A stretch of DNA of 64,000 bases from Pseudomonas sp. UFMG81. Its GTDB lineage: Bacteria > Pseudomonadota > Gammaproteobacteria > Pseudomonadales > Pseudomonadaceae. Below, piece after piece: positions 26,195-34,065 of the stretch. Position 1 is the first letter of the stretch. The number at the start of each line of letters is the position of its first letter. The stretch lies in assembly GCF_015354575.1 (NCBI RefSeq), contig NZ_JACAFQ010000004.1, positions 35,558-99,557 on the forward strand, in the 5' to 3' direction. Below the pieces are notes generated by a model, which searched no databases, was not told the DNA's origin, and worked only from the letters and a program-made list of their open reading frames with translations. The position numbers and the translations under genes are program-made.

Positions 26195-26570
26195 TCAACA
26201 ATCCCCAACCCGGTTGCTTAAAAGAATTGGCGAAACCGCTTCCCTATCCTCAATCGGCGCATAAGCAATAGCCCCATGATGCTGGCGCTGCACCGAAGCC
26301 GGCACCACCGTCCAATGGCGGCCTGTAATGCGTTTGCCCAGTGCACAGCCGTGACCTCCAATCCCTGCCTGGCAAACAGCGCCAACACATGGTCCGCACA
26401 GCAGGGCCGGGTAGAGCACCTGCAGCGTGGGAGCCAGCCTGGCCAAGGGGAGCGGCTGCCCCAGTGCGTAATGACCAGTCGGCAATTGGCCTCGGGCACC
26501 GAGCTGTTCTGGCCACTGTTGCTGGCCGAGGAGATCGTCACCCAGCCGCAGGTGAACTGCGACTCCAGCT
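26195..26570 (-). pseudogene. catR-like LysR regulator, C-terminal relic
   Basis: No intact gene, but two minus-strand frames together read as the effector-binding domain of a CatR/CatM/BenM-type LysR regulator. ADHVLALFARQGLEV..WANALQAAIG in one frame continues, after loss of about eight residues and a frame change near 26310, as VVPASVQRQHHGAIAYAP and VSPILLSNR in another. The segment QLPTGHYALGQPLPLARL further upstream also fits. The N-terminal HTH region is missing. The catC relic on the other side supports the identity. Extent at the 5' side is approximate. Confidence 0.55.
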
Positions 26571-26576
26571 GTGCGC

Positions 26577-26671
26577 CCCCCTGTGGGAGCGGCTTTAGCC
26601 GCGAAGCAGGCGACACGGTGGATGGCACCGGCTCTGCCGGTGTTCGCGGCTAAAGCCGCTCCTACAGGGGG
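26577..26671. repeat. REP pair inside the cat relic
   Basis: CCCCCTGTGGGAGCGGCTTTAGCCGCGAA and its inverted partner TTCGCGGCTAAAGCCGCTCCTACAGGGGG, separated by about 35 bases. This family (GGCTTTAGCCGCGA core) differs from the GGGCTGCAAAGCAGCCCC family. Confidence 0.88.
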
Positions 26672-26711
26672 CCTGCCCAACCAGTGGTCCAGCGCTATTC
26701 AAGGAGATGCC

Positions 26712-26813
26712 CATGCTGTTACATGTGAAACTGCTGGACCCGCCCAAGGCCGCGCAACTGAGAACCGACGAAAAGGCGCAGGCCCAGTGCCTGATCAAAT
26801 CAGCAGGCGCTTG
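26712..26813 (+). pseudogene. catC (muconolactone isomerase) 5' relic
   Basis: A frame of 33 codons with a good AAGGAG ribosome site. MLLHVK matches the first residues of CatC (MLFHVK), and KAAQLRTDEKAQAQCL matches the CatC helix KAxQLKADEKELAQRL. About eight residues after MLLHVK are lost, and the frame stops before the second half of the enzyme (normally about 96 residues). CatC catalyses muconolactone isomerisation in the ortho-cleavage pathway; this fragment cannot. Confidence 0.7.
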
Positions 26814-26898
26814 AGTGGCGGCCCGCTGTATCGTAGGGGCATTCCGGTCGCCATGCCGGTGTGGCGCAAGCGAGAAGCCCAAGGCAAGGAGTATCCAC

Positions 26899-28140
26899 AT
26901 GAACATCATCAACGCACGGCTGCGTGGCAAGTCGGGCTTGTTTTGTATTCGGCTGGAAGGTGACCGCATCGCGGCCATCGAACCGCAGGCCAGCGTGCTG
27001 GCGCTGAGCAACCCTGAAGATCTGGACGCCAGCCAGAACCTGGTGGTGGCGCCCTTCATCGAACCCCATATCCATCTGGATGCCGCCCTCACGGCGGGTG
27101 AACCCCGTTGGAACATGAGCGGTACGCTGTTCGAGGGCATCGAATGCTGGGGCGAGCGCAAGGCGCTCACCACCCACGATGACATCAAGGCCCGCGCCAG
27201 GAAGGCCCTCGACATGCTGGTGGACCATGGCATCCAGCACGTGCGCACCCATGTCGATGTGACCGACCCCGCGCTCACTGCGCTCAAGGCCATGGTCGAG
27301 GTGCGCGATGAGGTGCGTCAACTGGTCGACCTGCAGATCGTTGCGTTCCCCCAGGAAGGCATCGAGTCGTTCGCCAATGGCCGTGCCCTGATGACCGAGG
27401 CCGTGGCCATCGGTGCCGACGTGGTGGGGGGTATCCCGCATTTCGAGAACACCCGCGACCAGGGCGTGTCGTCGGTGAAATTCCTGATGGACCTGGCTGA
27501 GCGCAGTGGTTGCCTGGTGGATGTGCACTGCGACGAAACCGACGATCCGCAGTCGCGCTTCCTCGAGGTGCTGGCCGAGGAGGCCCGGGTGCGTGGCATG
27601 GGCGCTCGGGTGACGGCCAGCCACACCGTGGCCATGGGGTCCTATGACAATGCCTACTGCTACAAGCTGTTCCGCCTGCTCAAGCTGTCCGGCATCAACT
27701 TCGTGTCGTGCCCGACCGAGAGTATTCACCTGCAGGGGCGTTTTGACAGCTTCCCCAAGCGTCGTGGCGTGACCCGTGTGGCCGAGCTCGACCGGGCCGG
27801 GATGAACGTTTGTTTTGGCCAGGACTCGATCGTCGATCCGTGGTACCCGCTGGGCAACGGCAACATCCTGCGCATCCTCGAAGCGGGGCTGCATATCTGC
27901 CACATGCTCGGTTATGAAGACCTGCAGCGCTGCCTGGACCTGATTACTGATAACAGTGCCCGCACCCTCAACCTGGGCGAGCGCTATGGCATCGAAGTCG
28001 GGCGGCCGGCAAACCTGCTGCTGCTGTCGGCGCCGGATGACTACGAGATGGTTCGTAGCCAGGGGCATGCGCTGGTGTCGGTGCGGCATGGCAAGGTGCT
28101 GATGCGCCGCACGCCTGCACGGGTCGAGCGCTCTGCCTGA
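26899..28140 (+). CDS. codA: Cytosine deaminase
   Basis: A 413-residue amidohydrolase-superfamily enzyme similar to E. coli CodA (427 residues), which deaminates cytosine to uracil. Metal and catalytic motifs are visible: EPHIHLDAAL, HCDETDDPQSR, SHTVAMGS and FGQDSIVDPWYPLG. A CAAGGAGTATCCAC site sets the ATG at 26899; the open frame extends upstream but without similarity. No codB permease is adjacent; the NCS2 permease lies 2.4 kb away. Specificity for cytosine versus related pyrimidines is inferred from family. Confidence 0.9.
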   Translation: MNIINARLRGKSGLFCIRLEGDRIAAIEPQASVLALSNPEDLDASQNLVVAPFIEPHIHLDAALTAGEPRWNMSGTLFEGIECWGERKALTTHDDIKARARKALDMLVDHGIQHVRTHVDVTDPALTALKAMVEVRDEVRQLVDLQIVAFPQEGIESFANGRALMTEAVAIGADVVGGIPHFENTRDQGVSSVKFLMDLAERSGCLVDVHCDETDDPQSRFLEVLAEEARVRGMGARVTASHTVAMGSYDNAYCYKLFRLLKLSGINFVSCPTESIHLQGRFDSFPKRRGVTRVAELDRAGMNVCFGQDSIVDPWYPLGNGNILRILEAGLHICHMLGYEDLQRCLDLITDNSARTLNLGERYGIEVGRPANLLLLSAPDDYEMVRSQGHALVSVRHGKVLMRRTPARVERSA

Positions 28141-28157
28141 AGCTTTGGCGCTAAACC

Positions 28158-28259
28158 GGGGCCGCATCGCGGCCCCAGGCTTCTATGTGGCATTCACGAT
28201 CGCTGGGGCTGCGATGCAGCCCTTTCGCGACACAAGGCCGCTCCTACAGAAGACCTGCG
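28158..28259. repeat. REP element
   Basis: GGGGCCGCATCGCGGCCCC hairpin followed by GGGGCTGCGATGCAGCCC..CGCGACACAAGGCCGCTCCTACAG. Lies downstream of codA; the stretch from here to 28389 otherwise shows no gene. Confidence 0.75.
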
Positions 28260-28389
28260 CAAGACAGTTGCTCCCACCTCGACCGCGCGATTCACAGGAC
28301 TTGAGGATATCTGTGGGCGCTGCGGTTCGCCGCCGCGACTTGCCAGCCATGAGGCCGCTGCGCAGCGGCCACAGGGAGAGGGCTGCACG

Positions 28390-28575
28390 TCACTGCAAGG
28401 TCGTGGGTTTGAACGGTTCGGAGAAGCTGGCCAGGGTTTCTTCGATATTCGCGATCAGCTTCGTCAGGTGATCCGCCCGTTGACGGTCACCCTGCGCTTC
28501 GAGCTGTGCCCGTTCCTGGCGCAGGTTCAACAGGTGCTTTTGCAGGGCGAGGGCGGAAGGTTGGTACTGTTCCAT
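28390..28575 (-). CDS. Small helical hypothetical protein
   Basis: A 61-residue soluble protein of unknown function, rich in Gln, Leu and charged residues. Residues about 8-45 should form a helical hairpin or coiled coil (KHLLNLRQERAQLEAQG). The start MEQYQPSAL has GATGAG upstream; in-frame ATGs 9 and 16 codons earlier lack a ribosome site. Codon use is like the neighbours. Confidence 0.6.
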   Translation of the reverse strand: MEQYQPSALALQKHLLNLRQERAQLEAQGDRQRADHLTKLIANIEETLASFSEPFKPTTLQ

Positions 28576-28967
28576 GTCGATCTCATCGCTGGTGGCCTCC
28601 ATGCCGTTGTGGGTGCGGTGCAAGGTATCAGCTCATTCCAGTGCTCAATACTGATTATTCATACACGTTTCCGGGTAATGGCTTGTAGGCGTACAAAAGA
28701 ATCAGAAACATCCCACAACGTATTCGGATACTCGGTTTTTCACCCAGCCTATGGAATGGCTTTGCAGGCCTGGAATCGTCACAGATGCAGTGGTCGCTGC
28801 GAGGTTTCGGTTGCTGTAGGACGTTGCCCTGCTACCTGAAACTTGATGTTGCAATTGGCCGCTCCCCTTCCGCCAGCAAATGGGTTTTCGATGTCGCCGT
28901 CGACGCCTGGCAACCCATGACCCTGTTGCACTAACATCCATGGTTTTTCTCAGCCAGGGAGTGGCCA
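28576..28967. other. Gene-poor stretch
   Basis: About 390 bases with lower GC and no convincing gene. The minus-strand frame across it is Arg-rich with no start signal. It should hold the promoter of the gene at 28390 and that of the SH3 protein at 28968. Confidence 0.4.
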
Positions 28968-29321
28968 GTGAAGTACGTCGTGATCGAACCGCACCGCAGT
29001 GACTACCCTGCGCCAATCACTTTCGCCCGCGGCACCTTGCTGGACATCGGCCAGCGTTACGAGGGCGAGGAGCATTGGGAGGACTGGTACTTGTGCAGTT
29101 GTACCGGGCAAGTGGCGGGCTGGGTGCCGGCCCAGGTCATCGAGCGGCTTGGTGTCGGCCGGGGCAGGGCGCTGGAGGCTTACAGTGCCCATGAGCTGGA
29201 TGTCGACCCGGGCCAGCAGGTCGAAGGTCTGCGGCCCCTGAATGGCTGGCTCTGGTGTCGCCGCCTGCGCAATGGCGAGCTGGGCTGGCTACCGCAGTCG
29301 AAGCTGCGCTTGCTGAGCTGA
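28968..29321 (+). CDS. SH3-domain-like protein
   Basis: A 117-residue soluble protein with two SH3-like repeats: residues 14-60 (FARGTLLDIGQRYEG..WVPAQVIERL) and 68-115 (DVDPGQQVEGLRPLNGWLWC..LGWLPQSKLRLL). The start is GTG with CAGGGAGTGG upstream. It has no signal peptide. The family occurs widely in Pseudomonas; ligand and role are unknown. It converges on the gene at 29323 with one base between the stops. Confidence 0.75.
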   Translation: MKYVVIEPHRSDYPAPITFARGTLLDIGQRYEGEEHWEDWYLCSCTGQVAGWVPAQVIERLGVGRGRALEAYSAHELDVDPGQQVEGLRPLNGWLWCRRLRNGELGWLPQSKLRLLS

Positions 29322-29322
29322 C

Positions 29323-29883
29323 TCAGCTGGCGTCGAGCACCTGGGCGGTATCGAGAATGCGGGCATAGTCCATGGCCAGGTTGGCCAGCGAAAGGGTGTG
29401 CACGTCTTGTGCGGACCACACTCGCCCTTGCAGGTCAGGTTGGTCGAAGGTAAAGCAGGCGTCCGCCACCACCACGGTGTCGAAGCCCAGGTTGCCAGCC
29501 GAGCGTGCACTGGCTTCCACCGAGTTGTTGGTGATCACACCCACAATCACCACGCGGCCGATCCCCCTGGCATGCAGCCATTGCTCAAGGCCCGTATGGC
29601 AGAACGCGTCGGGCACATGCTTTTCGAACAGTGCCTCGCCTGCGCGTGGAGCAAACGCGGGCTGGAACTCGCAGCCCGACTGGCCAGGCCAGAAAACCGA
29701 GCCTGGGTCGCGGGAAATGTGGCGCACATGCACCACCGGGTGCCCTGCAAGGCGCCAGGCGGCAAGCAGTTCCAGCATGCGTAGCTCGGCCTCGGGGTTG
29801 TTGCGGGGGCCCAGGCGTGGATGGTTGATGCCGGTTTGCATGTCGATGATCAGCAAGGCGGCCGGGGGCGTGATGGCGGTCAT
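29323..29883 (-). CDS. Isochorismatase-fold (cysteine hydrolase family) protein lacking the cysteine
   Basis: A 186-residue protein of the isochorismatase-like hydrolase fold. Asp14 (IIDMQ) and Lys88 (EKHVPDAF) of the usual triad are present, but the nucleophile position in GVITNNSVEASARSAGNLGF is Ser121 instead of Cys. Length and fold are otherwise normal. Members of this family include nicotinamidases, N-carbamoyl amidohydrolases and true isochorismatases, the last lacking the cysteine too. Substrate is unknown. Confidence 0.85.
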   Translation of the reverse strand: MTAITPPAALLIIDMQTGINHPRLGPRNNPEAELRMLELLAAWRLAGHPVVHVRHISRDPGSVFWPGQSGCEFQPAFAPRAGEALFEKHVPDAFCHTGLEQWLHARGIGRVVIVGVITNNSVEASARSAGNLGFDTVVVADACFTFDQPDLQGRVWSAQDVHTLSLANLAMDYARILDTAQVLDAS

Positions 29884-30144
29884 GTGAGCAGGCCTCGGGA
29901 AGGTGTGCCGACCCTAGCACAACGGCATGTGGGCATAGCAAGGGCAGGGTGCCATCGAAGCAAGTCACAAACTCCATCTGATCCGCTTTTTTTCCTCGAA
30001 CCTGAATCTGTAACCGTATCAGCCGGGCGCCGACAATAGCCGCAACGCCCAGCCTTCCGAACCGGTGAGCGCTGGGCAGGCTGCGCTGCTCTGCACCCGC
30101 ATCGGCCAGCCCCGCCGTTTCGTCATTACACTGTAGAGGTTCCG

Positions 30145-30228
30145 ATGGGCAAGCTTGCTCTGTTCCTGGGTGGTTTTCTGCTGCTGACTATCATGATCGG
30201 TTTGCTGGGGACCATTCCGCCCGGCTGA
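30145..30228 (+). CDS. Small hydrophobic peptide
   Basis: A 27-codon frame, MGKLALFLGGFLLLTIMIGL.., that is almost wholly hydrophobic, with one predicted membrane segment (about 4-23) and a GTAGAGG ribosome site 5 bases upstream. It ends GTIPPG. It has the look of a stress- or envelope-related small membrane protein; there is no known match I can name. Confidence 0.5.
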   Translation: MGKLALFLGGFLLLTIMIGLLGTIPPG

Positions 30229-30432
30229 AACGCCTGCTACTCCTCTTCGGCCCGTCTAACGCAAAGGCGGGCTCGATGTCCCTTCCGGGCGTTCCTGCCC
30301 ACTCTGCGTGCTTGGTTGGACAAGCGGTAGCTGCAAGTCATTCTCAAGTGGACGGTGCTCGTGTAATCTCCCGCCCCCGTCAAAGGGCCCGGGAATTCGG
30401 GCCGATCACCTGCACTGGAGACAATACACACT

Positions 30433-30627
30433 ATGGAATGCAAGAAAGGCACTGCAGCGATGCTGGAGTGGCGCGGTCGTTTTCTCGGTGAGGGCATCCT
30501 GCACGAAGAGGACTACGATCAGGCACTGCGTCGTGCCGAACAATTGGAGCATTCCGGAGTGATCAGCCCAAGCGAATGGATCGAACTGGTCAAGCTGGCC
30601 AACGCGGCGTTGCTGCGCTTGCGATAA
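30433..30627 (+). CDS. Hypothetical protein, 64 residues
   Basis: A small soluble protein with a CACTGGAG site before the ATG. Residues 20-62 read as two amphipathic helices (HEEDYDQALRRAEQLE and EWIELVKLANAALLRL). No domain recognised. GC and codon use are ordinary for the genome. Confidence 0.6.
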   Translation: MECKKGTAAMLEWRGRFLGEGILHEEDYDQALRRAEQLEHSGVISPSEWIELVKLANAALLRLR

Positions 30628-30710
30628 TTCCTTCAAGCCTTGATGAAACTGTCCACAAAAATCGTGGGTAGGTCTGTGGATAAAACGCTGTAGGCCTTGT
30701 TAACCGGGGC

Positions 30711-30730
30711 TTCTGTTAGATTGAACAGAA
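30711..30730. promoter_or_regulatory. LexA-box-like palindrome
   Basis: TTCTGTTAGATTGAACAGAA contains CTGT-N8-ACAG, the LexA half-site spacing, within a 7-bp perfect inverted repeat. It lies 15 bases past the 3' end of the LysR gene, so no obvious gene is controlled by it. A DnaA box (TGTGGATAA) is at 30675-30683. Confidence 0.35.
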
Positions 30731-30745
30731 ATTGAGCAGCAGGTT

Positions 30746-31663
30746 TCAGGGCATTTTCCCCTCATCCGGCCGGGCCGCGCGCAGGGCCTGCAGCAGCTCG
30801 CGTACCCGTGCCGGTACGTCGCCTGCGGGGTACACCGCATGCATTTGCGGGTCCTGACCGCTGCTCGAGGTCAGGTGGTATTCGGGGCACACGCGTACCA
30901 GGCGCCCGGCACGCACTTCGGGCTCGGCCAGCCAGTCGGCCAGGCGGGCGATACCGGCGCCGGCCAGGGTGCTTCGCACCACCGCAACGCCAGAGCCCAG
31001 GCGTAGCCGAGGTTGCGGCCGGAGGCTGGTGATATGCCCGGCACGGCAGAAATGCCAGGCTTTGAGGATGCGTGGCGCGGTATGCAGGATCAGCGCGTGG
31101 CGCTGCAGGTCCTCCAGCCCCTCGGGCGTACCTTCTCGTGCCAGGTAACCCGGGCTGGCGTACAGATGGCGACGGTAGGCCCACAAGGGGTAGCCGATCA
31201 GCTCGCTGGACTGGGGAAAGGCGCCGCGGATGACGAAGTCCAGCTTGCCCTGCAGCGGGTCGAGGGCCTGGTCGCTGAACTGCACGTCGAGAGTGACCTG
31301 CGGATGGCGCCGGGAAAACTCGGCCAGCACCTGTGGCAAGACCTGCTGAGCCAGTACCTCGGGCGCGGCCAGGCGGATCCAGCCCTTGGCGCTACCGGTC
31401 AGCGCGGCGAGTTCGTCGGCGGCGTCGCGTTGCACATCCAGCAAGCGTTCGGCATGAGGCAGCAGGCGTTCGCCGGCTTCGCTCAGGGCCACGGCACTGG
31501 CGTTGCGGATGAGCAGCTTGGTCCCGCAGTTATCCTCCAGTGCCTGCACCGCCCGGGTGACGGCACTGGGTGAACGGCCCAAGGCGCGGGCTGCGCTGAC
31601 GAAGCTGCGCTTGTGCGCAACGCTGACAAAGGCTTGGATCTCGCGCAGCATGTCCAGGGCCAT
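30746..31663 (-). CDS. LysR family transcriptional regulator
   Basis: A 305-residue LysR regulator. The winged HTH is at residues 1-62 (SFVSAARALGRSPSAVTRAVQALE), followed by the effector-binding domain (about 90-295). It belongs to the CrgA/YafC-like subgroup. It is divergent from the TSUP exporter gene with 102 bases between starts, so it probably regulates that gene and itself. The start MALDMLREI fits the family; longer starts would place the HTH too far in. Confidence 0.88.
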   Translation of the reverse strand: MALDMLREIQAFVSVAHKRSFVSAARALGRSPSAVTRAVQALEDNCGTKLLIRNASAVALSEAGERLLPHAERLLDVQRDAADELAALTGSAKGWIRLAAPEVLAQQVLPQVLAEFSRRHPQVTLDVQFSDQALDPLQGKLDFVIRGAFPQSSELIGYPLWAYRRHLYASPGYLAREGTPEGLEDLQRHALILHTAPRILKAWHFCRAGHITSLRPQPRLRLGSGVAVVRSTLAGAGIARLADWLAEPEVRAGRLVRVCPEYHLTSSSGQDPQMHAVYPAGDVPARVRELLQALRAARPDEGKMP

Positions 31664-31765
31664 GGAAGTACTCCTCGTTGCAGTTTTCGCAACGTGGTAT
31701 TTCAACACAACGGCGTCGCTTTGATTAGTCTGGTGGCCTGCCTGTTACTGCCCGGACCCACGTTC

Positions 31766-32527
31766 ATGATGGATATTGCCCTGCTGTCGCTGTTCGCCTT
31801 CGCCGCTGGCCTGATCGACGCCGCCGTGGGGGGCGGTGGGCTGATCCAGATCCCGGCGCTGTTCAACGTGCTGCCCGGTGCCCAACCCGCGGCGCTACTG
31901 GGCAGCAACAAGCTGGCCTCGGTGTGCGGCACCAGTTTTGCGGCGCGCTCGTTCATTCGTAAGGTGAAGCTCGATTGGGGGCTGATCGTGCCGGCGATGT
32001 TGAGTGCCTTCGTCATGTCGTTCTGCGGTGCGGCCACGGTGTCGCTGGTGCCGGCCAGCGTGATGCGGCCGATGGTGCTGGTGCTGATCGTGCTGATGGC
32101 GGTCTACACCTTCTGCAAGAAGGACTTCGGCACCCTGCACAAACCCACGGTGATCGGCCGCCGAGAGCAGTGCCTGGCGGTGCTGATCGGCGGTGCCATC
32201 GGTTTCTACGACGGCCTGTTCGGGCCTGGTACCGGCAGCTTCCTGATTTTCCTGTTCATCCGCTTCTTCGCCCTTGATTTCCTGCACGCCTCGGCGTCCG
32301 CGAAGCTGGTGAACATCGCCACCAACCTGGCGGCACTGGTGTTCTTCATCCCGTCTGGCAACGTGTTGTGGGCGATTGCCCTGCCAATGGCGCTGTTCAA
32401 TATCCTGGGTGCGCTGACCGGCACCTGGCTGGCCGTGCGCAAGGGGGCGGGCTTCGTGCGTGGCTTGTTCCTGATCCTGCTGTGCGTGCTGATCGCCAAG
32501 CTCAGTTGGGACCTGCTGGCTGGCTGA
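31766..32527 (+). CDS. TSUP family (TauE/SafE) membrane permease
   Basis: A 253-residue inner-membrane protein with about eight hydrophobic segments. It carries the repeated TauE/SafE pattern (GLIDAAVGGGGLIQIPAL and GFYDGLFGPGTGSFL). Such carriers export sulfite, sulfoacetate or other organosulfur anions. The ATG pair at 31766 and 31769 are both possible starts. The divergent LysR gene is the likely regulator. Substrate cannot be told from sequence. Confidence 0.85.
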   Translation: MMDIALLSLFAFAAGLIDAAVGGGGLIQIPALFNVLPGAQPAALLGSNKLASVCGTSFAARSFIRKVKLDWGLIVPAMLSAFVMSFCGAATVSLVPASVMRPMVLVLIVLMAVYTFCKKDFGTLHKPTVIGRREQCLAVLIGGAIGFYDGLFGPGTGSFLIFLFIRFFALDFLHASASAKLVNIATNLAALVFFIPSGNVLWAIALPMALFNILGALTGTWLAVRKGAGFVRGLFLILLCVLIAKLSWDLLAG

Positions 32528-32528
32528 A

Positions 32529-33953
32529 TCAGACTGCCTGGCGCTTGCCCTCGGCCTGCTCGACGCGGTTGCGGCCCTGGGCCTTGGCCCGGTACAGCGC
32601 CTGATCCGCCTCGGCCAGCAAGACATCGAGGCTGGGAGCGGGCAACTCACCTGAGCAGCCGGCCAGGCCGATGCTGACCGTGATCGGCAGGCGGTGCCCA
32701 GCGTATTCCTGGTGCAGGTCCTGCACCGCCCGGCGCAGGCGTTCGGCGGTGAACTTGGCCTGTTCCGGCGCCAGGCCAGGAATGACGATGGCGAACTCCT
32801 CGCCACCCAGGCGGGCGAACAGTTCGCCTTCGTGCAGCTGGTCCTGCAGGGTCACGGAAAATTCGCGCAGCACTTGGTCGCCCACTGCGTGGCCATGCTG
32901 GTCGTTGATGGCCTTGAAGTGATCGATGTCGAGCATCATCAAGGTCAGCGGCCGGGCCGGGCTGTGCTGTCGGCGGCTGTCGAGCAGGGCATTGGCGCGT
33001 CGCGTGAAGGCACTGCGGGTGAGGGCGCCGGTAAGGTGGTCGATGGTCGCCTGGTGCGCAAGGCGCGCCATGAGGCTGCGGTTGGCATTGCTCACGCAGG
33101 CCACCACCAAGGGCCCGAGGACCAGCATGGCGATCCCCAGGCGCGCCGACATCAGCGTGGTCACCCCCGGTTCGCTCTGCGGCACGCTGAAGTGCATGAG
33201 GTTCTGTGCCACGGCGACGATCAAGGTGCTGCCGGCCGTGAGGGTCAGCAGCGAAACGAGGAAGGGTGAATAGCTCAGCGCGCACCACAGCAGCGCGGCG
33301 ATCGGGAAAGCGATGGCCCCTGGCCCACCGAAGGCGATGCTCAAGGCCAGCGACGCCAGCAGCACCAGCAGCGGTGCGAGGCTGATTCGCTGGCTGCCAC
33401 CGCGGGTCAACGCGCGGGGCGTGGGGGCGGTGAGCAGCACCGGCAGCACCAGCACGCTGGTGGAGAATTGCTCGCTGAACCAGGCCAGCCAGGTGGCGCG
33501 CAGCGATTGTTCGAACCACGGCGCGGCCATTACGCAGGCCAGGCTGGCGGCGACCATGGCCCCGACGGCGCAGGCACCGAACAGGCACAGGGTACCGTGG
33601 GGTGTACGCAGCCGGCGGTGAGCCCGCGGCAGGCGCGCCATCAGCCACCAGATACTGACGATGGCGCCCAGGTTGCACAGGTTGAACCAGAGCGCTGGCG
33701 CCCAGGCGCTGCCTGTGACCAGGTCGGCGACCAGCATGCCCAGGTACACCAGGGCGAAACCACCGAGGCTGGCCTGGCGCGGGTTGCGTAGCAGCACCCC
33801 GGCCAGCACCGCGTTGACCGGCCAGAACAGCGAGAGGGATTCGATCGGCCTGGCCAGGATGCCGCCCAGGGCCAGGGCGAGGGTCAGGCCAAACAGGATG
33901 ACCAGAGGCTGCAGGCGCGATGAGGCTGGAGTCACCATAGGCTCGACCGACAA
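32529..33953 (-). CDS. Diguanylate cyclase with MASE1 membrane sensor
   Basis: A 474-residue protein. Residues about 10-295 form a MASE1-type membrane sensor with eight or more hydrophobic segments. Residues 305-465 are a GGDEF domain with GGEEF at 383-387, so cyclic di-GMP synthesis is expected. The inhibitory RxxD site is absent; the segment before the active site reads LHEGELFAR. The stop is one base from the TSUP stop (convergent). An ATG five codons in is an alternative start. Confidence 0.9.
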   Translation of the reverse strand: MSVEPMVTPASSRLQPLVILFGLTLALALGGILARPIESLSLFWPVNAVLAGVLLRNPRQASLGGFALVYLGMLVADLVTGSAWAPALWFNLCNLGAIVSIWWLMARLPRAHRRLRTPHGTLCLFGACAVGAMVAASLACVMAAPWFEQSLRATWLAWFSEQFSTSVLVLPVLLTAPTPRALTRGGSQRISLAPLLVLLASLALSIAFGGPGAIAFPIAALLWCALSYSPFLVSLLTLTAGSTLIVAVAQNLMHFSVPQSEPGVTTLMSARLGIAMLVLGPLVVACVSNANRSLMARLAHQATIDHLTGALTRSAFTRRANALLDSRRQHSPARPLTLMMLDIDHFKAINDQHGHAVGDQVLREFSVTLQDQLHEGELFARLGGEEFAIVIPGLAPEQAKFTAERLRRAVQDLHQEYAGHRLPITVSIGLAGCSGELPAPSLDVLLAEADQALYRAKAQGRNRVEQAEGKRQAV

Positions 33954-34065
33954 GCGAAGACGGAATCCAGGAAAACGGCTGTAGGCACCTGGGCTGATGT
34001 CGTGTGAGTGTGTTTCAACTGATGAATTGATGTCAATTCACTGCAAGCCGCGTGGATCCGGCTCC

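Noticed and set aside
26571..26963. Open frame of 130 codons across the REP pair and codA start
   Set aside because: Its first third is REP sequence; only the catC-like frame inside has family support, in another frame.
25530..28140. Integrated element at tRNA-Ser
   Set aside because: No integrase and no direct repeat of the tRNA 3' end; the nearby decay is explained by the cat relic and REP pair.
28702..29016. Minus-strand frame of 104 codons
   Set aside because: Arg/Ser-rich, no ribosome site, overlaps the SH3 gene start.
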